NCBI GenBank assembly: GCA_001029295.1
Contig: LDXJ01000056.1
Coordinates: 94,019-158,018, forward strand
Origin: Peptococcaceae bacterium CEB3
GTDB lineage: Bacteria; Bacillota; Desulfitobacteriia; Desulfitobacteriales; Desulfitobacteriaceae
Direction of reading: 5' to 3'
Length of the DNA stretch: 64,000 nt
Position 1 is the first letter of the stretch, and each line of letters begins with the position of its first letter. Below are positions 43,911 through 53,338 of the stretch, piece after piece. Below the pieces are notes generated by a model. That model saw only the letters and a program-made list of their open reading frames with translations, had not been told where the DNA came from and did not search any database. The position numbers were made by a program, and so were the translations under genes.

Positions 43911-44161
43911 GGGCTTACGTCTCAAGAGCCTTTTATGTCCCCCCAGCGGCGCTTTCCCTACATTCCAGTAAATTGCCCGAACCCCAATCTTGAGCAGAGG
44001 CTGACCCAATCGCTGTTACTCTACTCTAACGCAAAACATCATGACGCCTCGCAAAAAGATAGCCGGGTGACTGAGAAATCACTCCAGCTGTCCTTTTGCG
44101 GAACCCCTTTTGTCTTGGTCAACATAGTCGTGTGTATCCATACAGACACTGCTGCCTTCGT
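43911..44161. other. Intergenic region without recognised gene
   Basis: It separates the Sec-OYE operon end from the regulator promoter. A weak minus-strand hairpin (GTGA/TCAC near 44070-44085) followed by CTATCTTTTT (about 44055-44065) may end the operon. Nothing else is seen. Confidence 0.4.
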
Positions 44162-44674
44162 TTAGGTGACAGGGTCTTGTCCTTTATGCGTTTTTGCATA
44201 ACGTCTGGTGCAGGTGCTGTCGCCGGCAGCCAGGCAGCTTTCCGTAGCTACGCTGAAATTGGGGGAAATGGTCGTTACCGAGGTTTGGAACCAGCGGTCA
44301 CATCCGGCCTGGCATTGCCCAGGCGCCCCATAGTCCTGATAAGAACCCAGCCACGGGCAGGCCTCATGAATGAGCAGATAGTCCTCTCCTTCCCGGACCA
44401 TGCGGACCGTCTCGCCCATTACCTGACTGGCGCGAACCATCGCCTTGACAATCTGCTCCAGATTTTCGTTATCCCGTCCCCGCACTAAATAACTCTCTCC
44501 GGTACCTTGACCCACCAATTCCCAAAATCGGTCCACCAGAGCAACAGCTTCCTCTTTCCCGTACTTTTCTTCAATAACTTGACGCCAACGGTGGAAAAAA
44601 TCGTGCGCAATAAAGATCATGGACCGCCAGTCTTTTTCCAACTGTTTAACGGCATCGGCCCTCTTTTCTGTCAA
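44162..44674 (-). CDS. ATC hydrolase-like / V4R-like small protein
   Basis: About 170 residues from the TTG at 44674, which follows a strong TAGGAGGGAC site; a longer in-frame start at 44731 lacks one. The C-terminal half has HEACPWLGSYQDYGAPGQC, CDRWFQTSVTTISPNF and ESCLAAGDSTCTRRY, a pattern of the L-2-amino-thiazoline-4-carboxylate hydrolase-like family with several conserved cysteines. The N-terminus is helical. It is the last gene of the Sec-OYE operon. The reaction is unknown; it may bind a small ligand or a metal. Confidence 0.65.
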   Translation of the reverse strand: MTEKRADAVKQLEKDWRSMIFIAHDFFHRWRQVIEEKYGKEEAVALVDRFWELVGQGTGESYLVRGRDNENLEQIVKAMVRASQVMGETVRMVREGEDYLLIHEACPWLGSYQDYGAPGQCQAGCDRWFQTSVTTISPNFSVATESCLAAGDSTCTRRYAKTHKGQDPVT

Positions 44675-44764
44675 CCCTGTCCCTCCTATCGCTTCCCAGT
44701 TTTTTAGTCTCATTCCGGATCCAACCTGCACCCCGACATCCCTGTAAGCCCTTGATTCCCCACC

Positions 44765-44944
44765 CTAAGGCCTTATTCCCGTCCGGGCATAAAATTCTTC
44801 CAAAGCCGCTTGATATTCCGCAATATCCTCCTCAGAAACCTCCTCGCCGCACTCATAACAGGTATTTGTCAAGCGATCATACCAGCGGCAGCCACAGTAG
44901 TTACAAGCCAATTCCGGCGCCCCACTAGGATTATAAAAAATCAT
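44765..44944 (-). CDS. Small zinc-ribbon / rubredoxin-like protein
   Basis: A 59-residue protein. CNYCGCRWYDRLTNTCYEC forms a four-cysteine knuckle pair near residues 14-32, followed by an acidic helix (SEEDIAEYQAALEEFYA). I chose the ATG at 44944, eight bases after GAGGAG; a GTG nine bases upstream would lack spacing. Third gene of the Sec-OYE operon. It may be an electron carrier or a structural zinc adaptor for the reductase. Confidence 0.65.
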   Translation of the reverse strand: MIFYNPSGAPELACNYCGCRWYDRLTNTCYECGEEVSEEDIAEYQAALEEFYARTGIRP

Positions 44945-44969
44945 ATGCTTCACTCCTCAGCGCCTAAGA

Positions 44970-45398
44970 CTAGCGGCAAGCCCCTAAAACCGGGATCTTC
45001 AAAACCTCAATTAACTCTTCATAACCCAAATCAAGAAGCTCATCCAAAGTCTTCATTACATAAAGAAGAACGTTACCGTTGCGAATCTGCTCTTTCATTT
45101 CATTAAACGCATTATCTTGTGCTTGAGAGTGAAGATACTCTAGGGTTTCATCGTCGACTACCATTAAAAGATCCACACTGGTATTCTCAAAACCTGTGAA
45201 GGACTGATAAGCCACCTCCATTCTATCTGCTTGCCTTACCCATGTCAGCATGGTTCCTACGGGGGAGTCAAAGTTCTTTTTGGGCAATATTCCTAGGCTA
45301 GCCCCCGGAAGCATGTCTGTAAAGATTTCCTGCCTGCGGTCAAGTATGGCTTGCCAGCCTTCAGTATCCAAAAACATTTCATCTGCGGTTGATACCAC
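44970..45398 (-). CDS. Conserved-looking protein of unknown function
   Basis: A 142-residue soluble protein, GTG start after GGGGGTGAAC. I recognise no domain. It has no signal peptide or membrane helix. The second half is helical with leucine-rich stretches (VMKTLDELLDLGYEELIEVLKIPVLG). It begins 25 bp after the Sec-OYE stop and precedes the zinc-ribbon gene, so it is part of that operon. A partner subunit or chaperone of the OYE is possible, without direct evidence. Confidence 0.6.
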   Translation of the reverse strand: MVSTADEMFLDTEGWQAILDRRQEIFTDMLPGASLGILPKKNFDSPVGTMLTWVRQADRMEVAYQSFTGFENTSVDLLMVVDDETLEYLHSQAQDNAFNEMKEQIRNGNVLLYVMKTLDELLDLGYEELIEVLKIPVLGACR

Positions 45399-45423
45399 CT
45401 GAGTTCACCCCCGCATCTCTGGT

Positions 45424-47397
45424 CTAAATCCGTACTCCTAAACGATATCCCTCATGAATGGCCTGTAAGAGCCCTCTGGGAACTAAGGCATCGCCAATCC
45501 CATGCAACTCGTCGACCATAAATTCAAACTCCTGGAACAACTCTTGATTGGGTCTTCTAGGTGACGCGGCAATGACCGTATCCGCCTGTAGAAATGTCTC
45601 TTCACCTTTCTCATTGACGATAGTCACCCCACTTGCCCCGATTTTGATCGGTTTGCTAAGAGTTAACGTTTTTATTTTCAATTGTTCCACCCAAGAAGTA
45701 TGCCGCCATTTCCAAGTGGGGATAACGTCTCCGGCAATGCGTTTCTCCTTTTCAACAACAGTCACTTCTCTGCCCGTCTGGCTAAGCCCTTCCGCCAACG
45801 TCAAACCAATTTTACCGCCACCCAGTACTACCACTTTTTGCCCCACTTTCACCTTTCCTCCGGCAACATCCGCAGCCGTTACTAATACACCCTCTTGTTC
45901 AGGAATCGGCAGTCCCCTCGTATCGACCCCGGCTCCCGCTGCAACTACAGCTACATCATATTGGTGAAGAATACTTCTCATAAGCTTGGGATTTACATCC
46001 GTATTGAGATTTACTTTGATACCTAACTTGTCTAACATCGTCTTATAATAAGAAATTTGGCTTCGGAGATCCTCTTTGTTGGCCATGTCATAGGCGGCAT
46101 ATCCTACAAGACTCCCGCCAATACTGTTGCTCTTCTCATAAATTGTAACATCATGTCCTCGTTTAGTTGCGGCAATCGCGCACTCAATTCCGCTTGGCCC
46201 TGCTCCGATAATCATAACTTTCTTCTTCACGACTGCTGGAGTAATATGGTATTCCGGCTCAACCTCATGGCCCAAGGTTGGATTGTTGGTACACAAATAG
46301 GGGAGATCTCTAAAGAGGCGGGAGAGGCAATTCATACAGCCCAAACAGTGTTTGGCTTCATCCAGCCGATCCTCGGCTGCTTTATGCAAGAGTTCGGGCT
46401 CCGCAAGCAGAGGACGACAAACTTCCCAATAGTCAAACTCCCCATCGGCTATGTTCTGATTCGCCATCACTGGATTGGGCAACCGTACCCCGAAAGCTAT
46501 CGGAATATTGGGTAGAAGTTGTTTGGCCCTTACGGCTAAACGGTTCCAATGACCGGGAGGAATATCCCGTCCGATAGAAGATTCCGGTGCTTCTTGCCAC
46601 CCGACTGTTACACTGATCATATCTACCCCGGCATCACCGGCCATCTTCATTAATTCAAAACATTCATCCTCTGTGTTGCCGCCATGCGCATCCATGAGTT
46701 CGGCGCCGTTCAGGCGGACGATTAGCGGATGGTCGTCACCTTGGGCTTCTTTGATAGCGTAAATCAATTCTCTCATGAAGCGACCCCTGTTTTCTACCGA
46801 GCCACCGTATTCGTCAGTCCTGCGGTTGGTAAACTTGGAATTAAAGTTCGCTAACAGATAACCCATGAAACTCGTGATTTCCGTACCGTCAAAACCGGCC
46901 TTAATAGCCCGCTTGGCTGCTTCAGCATGTTGTGTAATCATTGCTTTAATTTGTTCTTTGCTAACTTCCCGGGGCTGGCGGAAATGAGGCAGGGTCTGAG
47001 GTACTACCGAGGGTTGGACACAATAACCCAGGTCAATTCCCCCATACCTCCCGGCATGCAGAATCTGTTGAATAGCCACTGCGCCGCCATCATGGATATA
47101 ACCGGCAATCTGTTCAAATTGGGGCAAAAACTTGTCATCAAACAAAGCGATTTGCCGAAAATATGACTTGCCCTCACCTAATGGATCTGGATAGGCGCCT
47201 TGGTTAGTGATAATCCCGCAACCGGTTCCCGCAATAACTTTATCTCGGGCGAGTTCTCTTGGAGTTATGACACCATCACGGGTGTTGTAGTTGGATACTC
47301 AACAAGCTCCGTATTTAACTCTGTTTTTCGTGGTGTATTTACCAATCTTGCCTGGTTGAAACAAATAGCCTAGTTTTTCTTCACCTGGCTTTTTCAT
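45424..47397 (-). CDS. Old Yellow Enzyme/2,4-dienoyl-CoA reductase-type flavoprotein, selenoprotein (Sec33)
   Basis: A 657-residue enzyme when TGA 47301-47299 is read as Sec; standard calling starts at a TTG at 47145. The ATG at 47397 gives MKKPGEEKLGYLFQPGKIGK, then KNRVKYGAC-Sec-VSNYNTRDG. Counting from KNR, Sec33 falls on the Cys26 position of YqjM, which tunes the FMN. The TIM barrel follows (HAGRYGG, SFMGYLLANFNSKFTNRRTDEYGG), then CLGCMNC/CTNNP for [4Fe-4S], and FAD/NAD halves with GAGPSGIECAIAA and GGGKIGLTLAEGL. The layout matches 2,4-dienoyl-CoA reductase and trimethylamine dehydrogenase. A sigma-54 promoter lies 44 bp upstream. The substrate is unknown, probably an enoyl compound. 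Confidence 0.88.
47270..47301 (-). promoter_or_regulatory. UGA-Sec codon and bSECIS-like hairpin of the OYE gene
   Basis: UGA at 47301-47299; after 13 nt, stem ACACC (47285-47281), loop CGTGAT, stem GGTGT (47274-47270). Perfect five-base stem, loop about 19-24 nt after UGA containing G. Confidence 0.72.
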
Positions 47398-47440
47398 AAC
47401 AAACGTCATCCCTTTCATTGTCAGTATTGTGAAGAATTAA

Positions 47441-47456
47441 TGCAAGGATTATGCCA
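47441..47456 (-). promoter_or_regulatory. Sigma-54 promoter of the Sec-OYE operon
   Basis: Minus-strand TGGCATAATCCTTGCA has the -24 TGGCA and -12 TTGCA elements at correct spacing. It reads into the four-gene operon and lies downstream of a second sigma-54 activator gene. Confidence 0.85.
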
Positions 47457-47794
47457 ACACAGCACCCACTGAAGCGATGAATTTCTCGGCGAAACCCGTT
47501 GCCAAAATGCGACACAAAATCATCAACATCTTCTGGATTCCAGGGCGGAAGTGCTTCACACTTGGTATCGCTAGTACGTTACGGCTGGTGCAATAATGCC
47601 ACAACCGCGGTGCATTTAAGCAACACAAGATTTCATAAGGCCTCAACCCCTCGACTGCCGCTGAAAATTTCTTAGGCCAATACGAATCTTATTGCCCTCC
47701 TGAATTCTTTAGACTTTTCCATACCTCCAATAGCAAGAGGAACATTTTCTGGTATTCCAGCCTGATCAAGATGCTCTTCTTTGAGTAGACCATT
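47457..47794. promoter_or_regulatory. Region upstream of the Sec-OYE promoter, no gene
   Basis: Between the regulator stop and the sigma-54 promoter. An imperfect palindrome (TGGTGCAATAATGCCACAACCGCGGTGCA, about 47585-47613 in overlapping halves TGGTGCAATAATGCC and CAACCGCGGTGCA) could be the activator site. A 65-codon minus-strand ORF inside it looks spurious. No clear terminator is seen. Confidence 0.4.
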
Positions 47795-49141
47795 CTAATT
47801 GGCCTGGAATTTTATCCCGAACTTTCTGGCCTTCCTCGCTATCGTTGAGTGGTCCATGCCCAGGGTTTCGGCAGAGCTGCGGGTGGAACTATAGGTCTGA
47901 GCAGCTTTTTGAATGAGTTCCTGTTCCAAAAGTTCGCGCGCTTTTTTCAGGTTCATCAAACCGCTCACAATCACGCGGCTCTCTGGGTCACCCTGCAGAG
48001 TAAAATAATCCCGGAGAACTTCGTCGCCCAGTCTGACCATGTCACCGCGAGAGGATACCACTAGGCGCTCGACCACGTTTTCCAGCTCCCGGACATTCCC
48101 CGGCCAGTCATAAGAGGTTTCAAAGAAACGTACCACTTCCGGTAAAATTCTCTTCTCGAGTTGATACTTCTCGTTATACTTGCGCAGAAAAACCCTGACC
48201 AGGCCGGCTATGTCCCTTGTCCTCTCCCGCAGAGGCGGAATGTGGATAGGTACCACATTGAGCCTGTAAAACAAATCCTCGCGGAAAGTCCCCTGTTTGA
48301 CCATTGTCTTAAGATCGCGGTTGGTGGCAGCCACAAACCTCACGTCTACTTTCACTTGCTTAACCCCGCCGATACGCATGAAACGCAGTTCTTGAATGAC
48401 CCGAAGCAATTTAACCTGAAGACTTAAAGGCAGCTCCCCTATTTCATCCAATAAAATGGTTCCCTTGTCAGCCACCTCCAGCAGGCCGACCTTACCTTCC
48501 CGGCCGGCCCCGGTGAACGCCCCTTTTTCGAAACCGAAGAGTTCAGACTCCAAGAGGTTTTCCGGTATGGCCCCGCAATTGATGGCAACCATAGGCCCTT
48601 TATGGCGTTGGCTCACCTGGTGAATCAATTTAGCGATCACTTCTTTGCCTGTTCCAGATTCACCGGAAATCAGCACTGTGGAATCCACAAGCGCGACTCG
48701 TTGGGCCAGTTCTGATACCCGCCTCATAGCCGGACTGTCCCAAACCACATCCCCCACGTCCAATAACCGTGTCCGTAACTCCAGCAGTTCCGAGTGATAC
48801 CTGGTCACAAGATCTTTAAGCGCCATGACTTCCGTAGCATCACGGAAAACAGCTACGGCGCCTGTCATTTGTCCTTGTTCACAAACTGGTGTGATATTGG
48901 CCACAATATCGATGCCGACGGATACCACATGAGAATGATCATCGACAATGGGCTTTCCAGTCCGCAAGACCGTCAGAATACGGGAATCAGGCTCAATCTC
49001 CGAGAGCTTTCGTCCCAATACTTTACTGACCTGAACCCCGAAATTGCGGGTGTAGGCCGGGTTGGCATAGAGTATTGTCGAATCCATGCCAACCACGATG
49101 ACCCCATCATGGATTGAGTCCAAGACAGCACTTGTGATCAT
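47795..49141 (-). CDS. Sigma-54-dependent activator (PAS-AAA+-HTH)
   Basis: A 448-residue regulator. One N-terminal PAS domain (VLDSIHDGVIVVGMDSTILYANPAYTR split around residues 6-32), AAA+ domain with GESGTGKE, GAFTGAG, ILLDEIGELP and WPGNVRELENVVERL, and a C-terminal HTH (TRSSAETLGMDHSTIARKARKFG). AAAGGGGAAGG precedes the ATG. It lies between padD and the Sec-OYE operon in the same orientation, so it may control the latter's sigma-54 promoter and possibly pad genes. The ligand is unknown; the single PAS suggests direct sensing of a small aromatic. Confidence 0.9.
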   Translation of the reverse strand: MITSAVLDSIHDGVIVVGMDSTILYANPAYTRNFGVQVSKVLGRKLSEIEPDSRILTVLRTGKPIVDDHSHVVSVGIDIVANITPVCEQGQMTGAVAVFRDATEVMALKDLVTRYHSELLELRTRLLDVGDVVWDSPAMRRVSELAQRVALVDSTVLISGESGTGKEVIAKLIHQVSQRHKGPMVAINCGAIPENLLESELFGFEKGAFTGAGREGKVGLLEVADKGTILLDEIGELPLSLQVKLLRVIQELRFMRIGGVKQVKVDVRFVAATNRDLKTMVKQGTFREDLFYRLNVVPIHIPPLRERTRDIAGLVRVFLRKYNEKYQLEKRILPEVVRFFETSYDWPGNVRELENVVERLVVSSRGDMVRLGDEVLRDYFTLQGDPESRVIVSGLMNLKKARELLEQELIQKAAQTYSSTRSSAETLGMDHSTIARKARKFGIKFQAN

Positions 49142-49166
49142 TTTGCCTTCCCCTTTGTTTGAATCG

Positions 49167-50054
49167 TTAAATTGTCAGTTGACCCAAAACCGGCTTGTAA
49201 ACACCGACCCTCAACAAGAGGAAAAAGATGAAGTAATGACCGACAAGGTCAGCGGCCGTGATTAGGCCCACTACTCCCGGCCCTCCTGCAACACCCACAA
49301 AATAAGCCATCAGAAGTGTGAAGACGAGTCCTACACCTATAGCCAAACCGTAAAAAGGCACAGCATAAGTTCCTCCGACCAGTAGCTGCAGGGACTTTCT
49401 GGCGGCCGCCGTCGCGTGTGTCATGCTGATTAAATAGAGCCCAACCGCAATTAGGTTGGTAATTAGGAGGACTATTTCCATATGGCTCAGGAAAGCCTCC
49501 TGGATCCTTACGGTTGCCAAGCCAAAATTAATGAGGAACAAAGTCAGAGATGTCCCACCCAGCAAGGAATAAAACAGGCAGAGTACCGGCATCATGGCTG
49601 TGTTCCACAGCGGAATGGAAGGCGAGGCATTGAGCAGAAACCCGTCATAGATCGCCACTATGAAAGCGCTGATCCCTGCGATTACTTCCGCTATCCACCA
49701 CCCGGCACTCCCAGGCGGGAGTGCCAGGAAGATGGCCCCAGCCACCATCATAATCAACATCGCCCAAAATCCACGGGCAACCCAGGATGTCCCCGGCTTC
49801 GTCAGACCCCGCCAAAAACGCTCCGGTCTTCCCAGATAAAGCAGGTGCGCACCTCCTTTCCCGATGAGCACGATCAACAACCCCAGCAAAGCCCCCAGCC
49901 ACGAACCGGTGAAAAGGGACATTAAAAACAGACCCGCCCCGATTTTGCCAAAAAAGAAGGCCGCCGCAATCAAGGTCGCCCACTCCGTTTGCAGGCGAAA
50001 ACCGGAAACAAATTCACTCGCCACCAAAGGCATCGATTTCGTCAACCTGCTCAC
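49167..50054 (-). CDS. padD: NrfD/PadD-type membrane anchor of phenylacetyl-CoA oxidoreductase
   Basis: A 295-residue membrane protein with about eight helices and the NrfD signature HLLYLGRPERFWRGL near 75-90. GTG start four bases after the padC stop. In the padBCD set it anchors the molybdenum and iron-sulfur subunits to the membrane and passes electrons to quinone. No heme-binding motif is obvious, as in NrfD/PsrC proteins. Assignment to Pad rests on its partners. Confidence 0.82.
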   Translation of the reverse strand: MSRLTKSMPLVASEFVSGFRLQTEWATLIAAAFFFGKIGAGLFLMSLFTGSWLGALLGLLIVLIGKGGAHLLYLGRPERFWRGLTKPGTSWVARGFWAMLIMMVAGAIFLALPPGSAGWWIAEVIAGISAFIVAIYDGFLLNASPSIPLWNTAMMPVLCLFYSLLGGTSLTLFLINFGLATVRIQEAFLSHMEIVLLITNLIAVGLYLISMTHATAAARKSLQLLVGGTYAVPFYGLAIGVGLVFTLLMAYFVGVAGGPGVVGLITAADLVGHYFIFFLLLRVGVYKPVLGQLTI

Positions 50055-50057
50055 CCC

Positions 50058-50666
50058 CTACTCCAAATAATAAACGGAAGGTTCCGTGTTATCCTCAGAT
50101 AAGGGCTGATAGCCCCCTCGCTGCCGGATTAACCGGCTCACCTTACTCTCCGGATTTGAGAGGTCGCCAAAAACACGGGCATCTGCCGGACAAGTCTGGA
50201 CGCAGGCGGGATCCAATCCTTGATCCACCCTTTCGACACAGAAGGTACATTTCACCACGACACCTTCCTGCCACTTGGGATACTTCACCTGCTCAAAGGG
50301 CGTCAGCTGCTTGCCAAAGTACCCCTTCTTCAACGAACCCTTTTGCAAAAAAATACGGTTCTTATAAGGACACGCAACATAGCAAGCCCGGCAGCCAATG
50401 CATTTTTGGTGATCCACCAGAACAATCCCGTCTTCTCGTTTATGGGTGGCTCCGGTGGGACAGACCCTGACACAAGGCGCATCTTCACAATGATTACACA
50501 AAACGGGTATGAATTTTTTTTTGATGATAGGATATTCTCCGGCCACTTGCTCCAAGACTTTGGTAAACAGCACCTCAGGCGGCGTACCGTTCTCCGATTT
50601 ACAAGCAACCGTACAGGCTTGACAACCCACACACCTTTTTAAATCAATCACCATGCCCAAATGCAT
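50058..50666 (-). CDS. padC: Four-cluster iron-sulfur subunit of phenylacetyl-CoA oxidoreductase
   Basis: A 202-residue DmsB/PadC-type protein from the ATG at 50666, seven bases after GGGGAGGTG. Motifs CVGCQACTVACKSENG, CNHCEDAPCVRVCP, CIGCRACYVACPY and CTFCVERVDQGLDPACVQTC give four [4Fe-4S] sites. No signal peptide. It links PadB to the PadD membrane subunit. The first in-frame TTG at 50687 overlaps the padB stop but lacks a ribosome site. Confidence 0.85.
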   Translation of the reverse strand: MHLGMVIDLKRCVGCQACTVACKSENGTPPEVLFTKVLEQVAGEYPIIKKKFIPVLCNHCEDAPCVRVCPTGATHKREDGIVLVDHQKCIGCRACYVACPYKNRIFLQKGSLKKGYFGKQLTPFEQVKYPKWQEGVVVKCTFCVERVDQGLDPACVQTCPADARVFGDLSNPESKVSRLIRQRGGYQPLSEDNTEPSVYYLE

Positions 50667-50683
50667 TAACGTCACCTCCCCGC

Positions 50684-53182
50684 TCAAATTTTCGCGATCT
50701 TAACTTTGGTCGAAGTTTCCAGGTGGCCGGTCATCCCGTCGGTCCATTTAACGTCCGCCGGCAGCAGGCGATTAAAATGAGTATTGCTTTTCTTGGGGAT
50801 AGGATGATTCGACCAGCGACTGATTCCATTGGACATCGCGATACACCCGGGGTGGATTTCTTCCACCACACTGGCCCGCCCGGTAATTTCGCCGAACGGC
50901 GAGGTAATCCGCAGCATATCGCCTGTTTTTATGCCTTTGGCCTTCGCCGTTTTCGTATTGATCATAACGCCCATATGCATCGGGATATGTTCCATAGCCT
51001 CGTTGATCCAGGGTACCGAATTGCTTTCAGAGAAATTTAACAAAGTTTCCTTAAAAGCAAAGGCATAGAGGTCGTATTCCGGCGGAATGTTATGCAAAGG
51101 ATGGCTGTCCCGCCACACAGGAACCGGCAGGTAACTGGAAGTATCCCACTTCCGCCCGGCCGCTGTCATCTTAGCCTGGAGATCTTCACCCGTCTCTTTA
51201 AAGAAATTGAAATAAACTGGAATCCGCAAACCGCGATAAGGCAGATACATTTCCTCCGGCGTCTGATGCCGCACGGCATGACCATTTTCCTGGAACCAAT
51301 CCAAACCATGGTCAGGCCCATAAATGCTCTTGGCCATACGGTCCGTGATCTCAAGGTTTGTGTATTTTTTGTTAGGCTCCAAATAGTATTCCGGCTTTAA
51401 AAATGCCGTAAAATTCAAAAGGCCGTTCCACTGCTCTAAAAAGCCAATACGCGCAGCCAGTTCGGTTAAGATGTCCGTCGCGTCCCGACTGTCGTAGAGA
51501 GGCTCGATGACAGGTCGCCGGTAAACGTGCCCGGTAATCACCGGAGGTTCGATATCCACGAGGAGGTGGGATTCAAGGTAAGTATGATCGGGAAAGACGA
51601 TGTCGGCCCATTCGGACGATTCGTTAAGAACAACGTCAATCGCCACGATAAAATCCAACTTTTTAAAAACTTCAGTCACCTCATCTGTGGCGGAAAGATT
51701 CCACATTGGATTAGAATGCTCTATGATCAGGGCCTCCGCTTTAAAATCAAAACCATACTTCTCCGGATTTAGAATATTGTCGGCACTGAGGTGTCCGGGA
51801 TCAATTCCTATGGGGAACCATTCCATAAGTTGAAAGCTGTACGGCTTGTCGGCAAACGCGTAGGGTGGGTGCAGTATATGCGGCTGGGGCTTAATCATAC
51901 CATCTGACCCCGGTTCCACGAGCAGCAGCCGGTGGTCTAAGCCAACCCCTATGTGACCTCCGGGAACATCAATATTCCCGACAATTAGATTGATTAACTT
52001 CATCGCAGAGGAATCCAGGCCGCCGTCGACATGCCCTATTGCTCCCCGGTAATAGTTGACCGCGGCCGGACGATAGGGATATTCCTTGCCCTCGATCACG
52101 ATCGTGCTGCCAATACGGGCTGCTTCCCCATACTCACGTGCTATTCGCCTGATGGTTTCGGCCGGTACGGTGCAGATTTTGGACATGCGCTCAGGTGTAT
52201 GGTCTTTTAAAGTATCTTTGATCACCTGAAAACCCGGCTGGCACTTAACTCCGTTGACAGTGTAATTTCCTTCCAGAGAAAATTCCCGGATGCTTTCGTC
52301 ATCATAGTCTTTGGCTGAGTCAGACCCTGCATCCCAAACCAGCGCTTTCCCGGTTTCTCGATCGCGGACGAACTTGCCGTCCGGCCCGATAAGGTAAGGA
52401 CCGTTAGTATGTTTTTTCAGAAACCCTGCATCATAGACATTTAATTCATGGAGAAGGACATTGACCATTCCCAGGACGAAGGCCCGATCGGTTCCCGGCA
52501 GAATCGGAATCCACTCATCGGCCTTAGCCGCGCCGGTGGACATTCTGGGTTCGACGACCACGACTTTCATTCCCCGGTTGACCCTGGCTTCCGCCATCCG
52601 TTTAATGGAACCGGCGACATGCAGATGAGAAGAGAAGCCATCCCCACCCCCAATTTGAATCCAGTAATTGCAGTACTCATAATCATTGGTGGCCGCGAAG
52701 GAGCCGTCCAACGATCCGTTGACAGGGTGATAGGCAGCCCCGCAATATTGCCCCACCGTCGAAAAGTAGTTGGCAGAACCAAACGCCGAACCCCATCCCC
52801 AGAGATGGATACGATGGAAATCGTTGATCGAAACCAGCAACTTCCTGGGATCTTCGTCGCGGATCTTTTTAAGCTTTTTGGCTGTTATTTCGTAAGCTTC
52901 TTCCCAAGAAATCGCCTCCCATTTCGGATCGACGCCTATGCCTTTTTTGGGGTTGGTCCGTTTTAATGGGGTTTTGACCCGGTTTGGATCGTATAGCCGC
53001 ATGATCCCCGCTTGCCCTTTGGGACAGAGCTTTCCCTTGTTGTTCTCGTTTTCCGGGTCCCCTTCGATTTTCAGAACGACCCCGTCCACCACGTGAACCC
53101 TGATGGCACAGCTGTGAATACACATCTTACAGGCACTTTTGGCCCAGTAGTCCTTCTGGGCTGTCAATTCCGCTTGACGCAA
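50684..53182 (-). CDS. padB: Molybdopterin subunit of phenylacetyl-CoA oxidoreductase
   Basis: An 832-residue DMSO-reductase-family enzyme. N-terminal cluster motif CKMCIHSCAIRVHVVDG and GKLCPKGQAGIMRLYDPNR near residues 18-65; GGGDGFSSHLHVAGSIKRM and ILPGTDRAFVLG in the cofactor domains; C-terminal GHLETSTKVKIAK. No twin-arginine leader, so it faces the cytoplasm. TTG start after AGGGAGGAATGG. PadBCD enzymes oxidise phenylacetyl-CoA to phenylglyoxylate with quinone. Gene order B-C-D, the neighbouring 2-oxoacid oxidoreductase and the phenylacetate-CoA ligase at 1.5 kb support this. Other members (thiosulfate or polysulfide reductases) are the alternative. Confidence 0.85.
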   Translation of the reverse strand: MRQAELTAQKDYWAKSACKMCIHSCAIRVHVVDGVVLKIEGDPENENNKGKLCPKGQAGIMRLYDPNRVKTPLKRTNPKKGIGVDPKWEAISWEEAYEITAKKLKKIRDEDPRKLLVSINDFHRIHLWGWGSAFGSANYFSTVGQYCGAAYHPVNGSLDGSFAATNDYEYCNYWIQIGGGDGFSSHLHVAGSIKRMAEARVNRGMKVVVVEPRMSTGAAKADEWIPILPGTDRAFVLGMVNVLLHELNVYDAGFLKKHTNGPYLIGPDGKFVRDRETGKALVWDAGSDSAKDYDDESIREFSLEGNYTVNGVKCQPGFQVIKDTLKDHTPERMSKICTVPAETIRRIAREYGEAARIGSTIVIEGKEYPYRPAAVNYYRGAIGHVDGGLDSSAMKLINLIVGNIDVPGGHIGVGLDHRLLLVEPGSDGMIKPQPHILHPPYAFADKPYSFQLMEWFPIGIDPGHLSADNILNPEKYGFDFKAEALIIEHSNPMWNLSATDEVTEVFKKLDFIVAIDVVLNESSEWADIVFPDHTYLESHLLVDIEPPVITGHVYRRPVIEPLYDSRDATDILTELAARIGFLEQWNGLLNFTAFLKPEYYLEPNKKYTNLEITDRMAKSIYGPDHGLDWFQENGHAVRHQTPEEMYLPYRGLRIPVYFNFFKETGEDLQAKMTAAGRKWDTSSYLPVPVWRDSHPLHNIPPEYDLYAFAFKETLLNFSESNSVPWINEAMEHIPMHMGVMINTKTAKAKGIKTGDMLRITSPFGEITGRASVVEEIHPGCIAMSNGISRWSNHPIPKKSNTHFNRLLPADVKWTDGMTGHLETSTKVKIAKI

Positions 53183-53338
53183 GATCCATTCCTCCCTCTT
53201 TTACTGATCTTTCTCACCTAACTCCGCTTTCACGAACCTCTCTCTTCTAACTCTGCTCATTCTCTTTTCACGACATCCACCTTTCACGGCCTCCATTCTG
53301 GCCTTTTGTGCTGCTTTCCGGTCCGCTCTCTTCCTATC

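Noticed and set aside
47449..47646. 65-codon minus-strand ORF upstream of the Sec-OYE gene
   Set aside because: No ribosome site, odd composition, and it runs over the sigma-54 promoter.
50684..53182. Periplasmic (Tat-exported) molybdoenzyme
   Set aside because: No twin-arginine motif or hydrophobic leader precedes the first cluster motif, so a cytoplasmic location is preferred.
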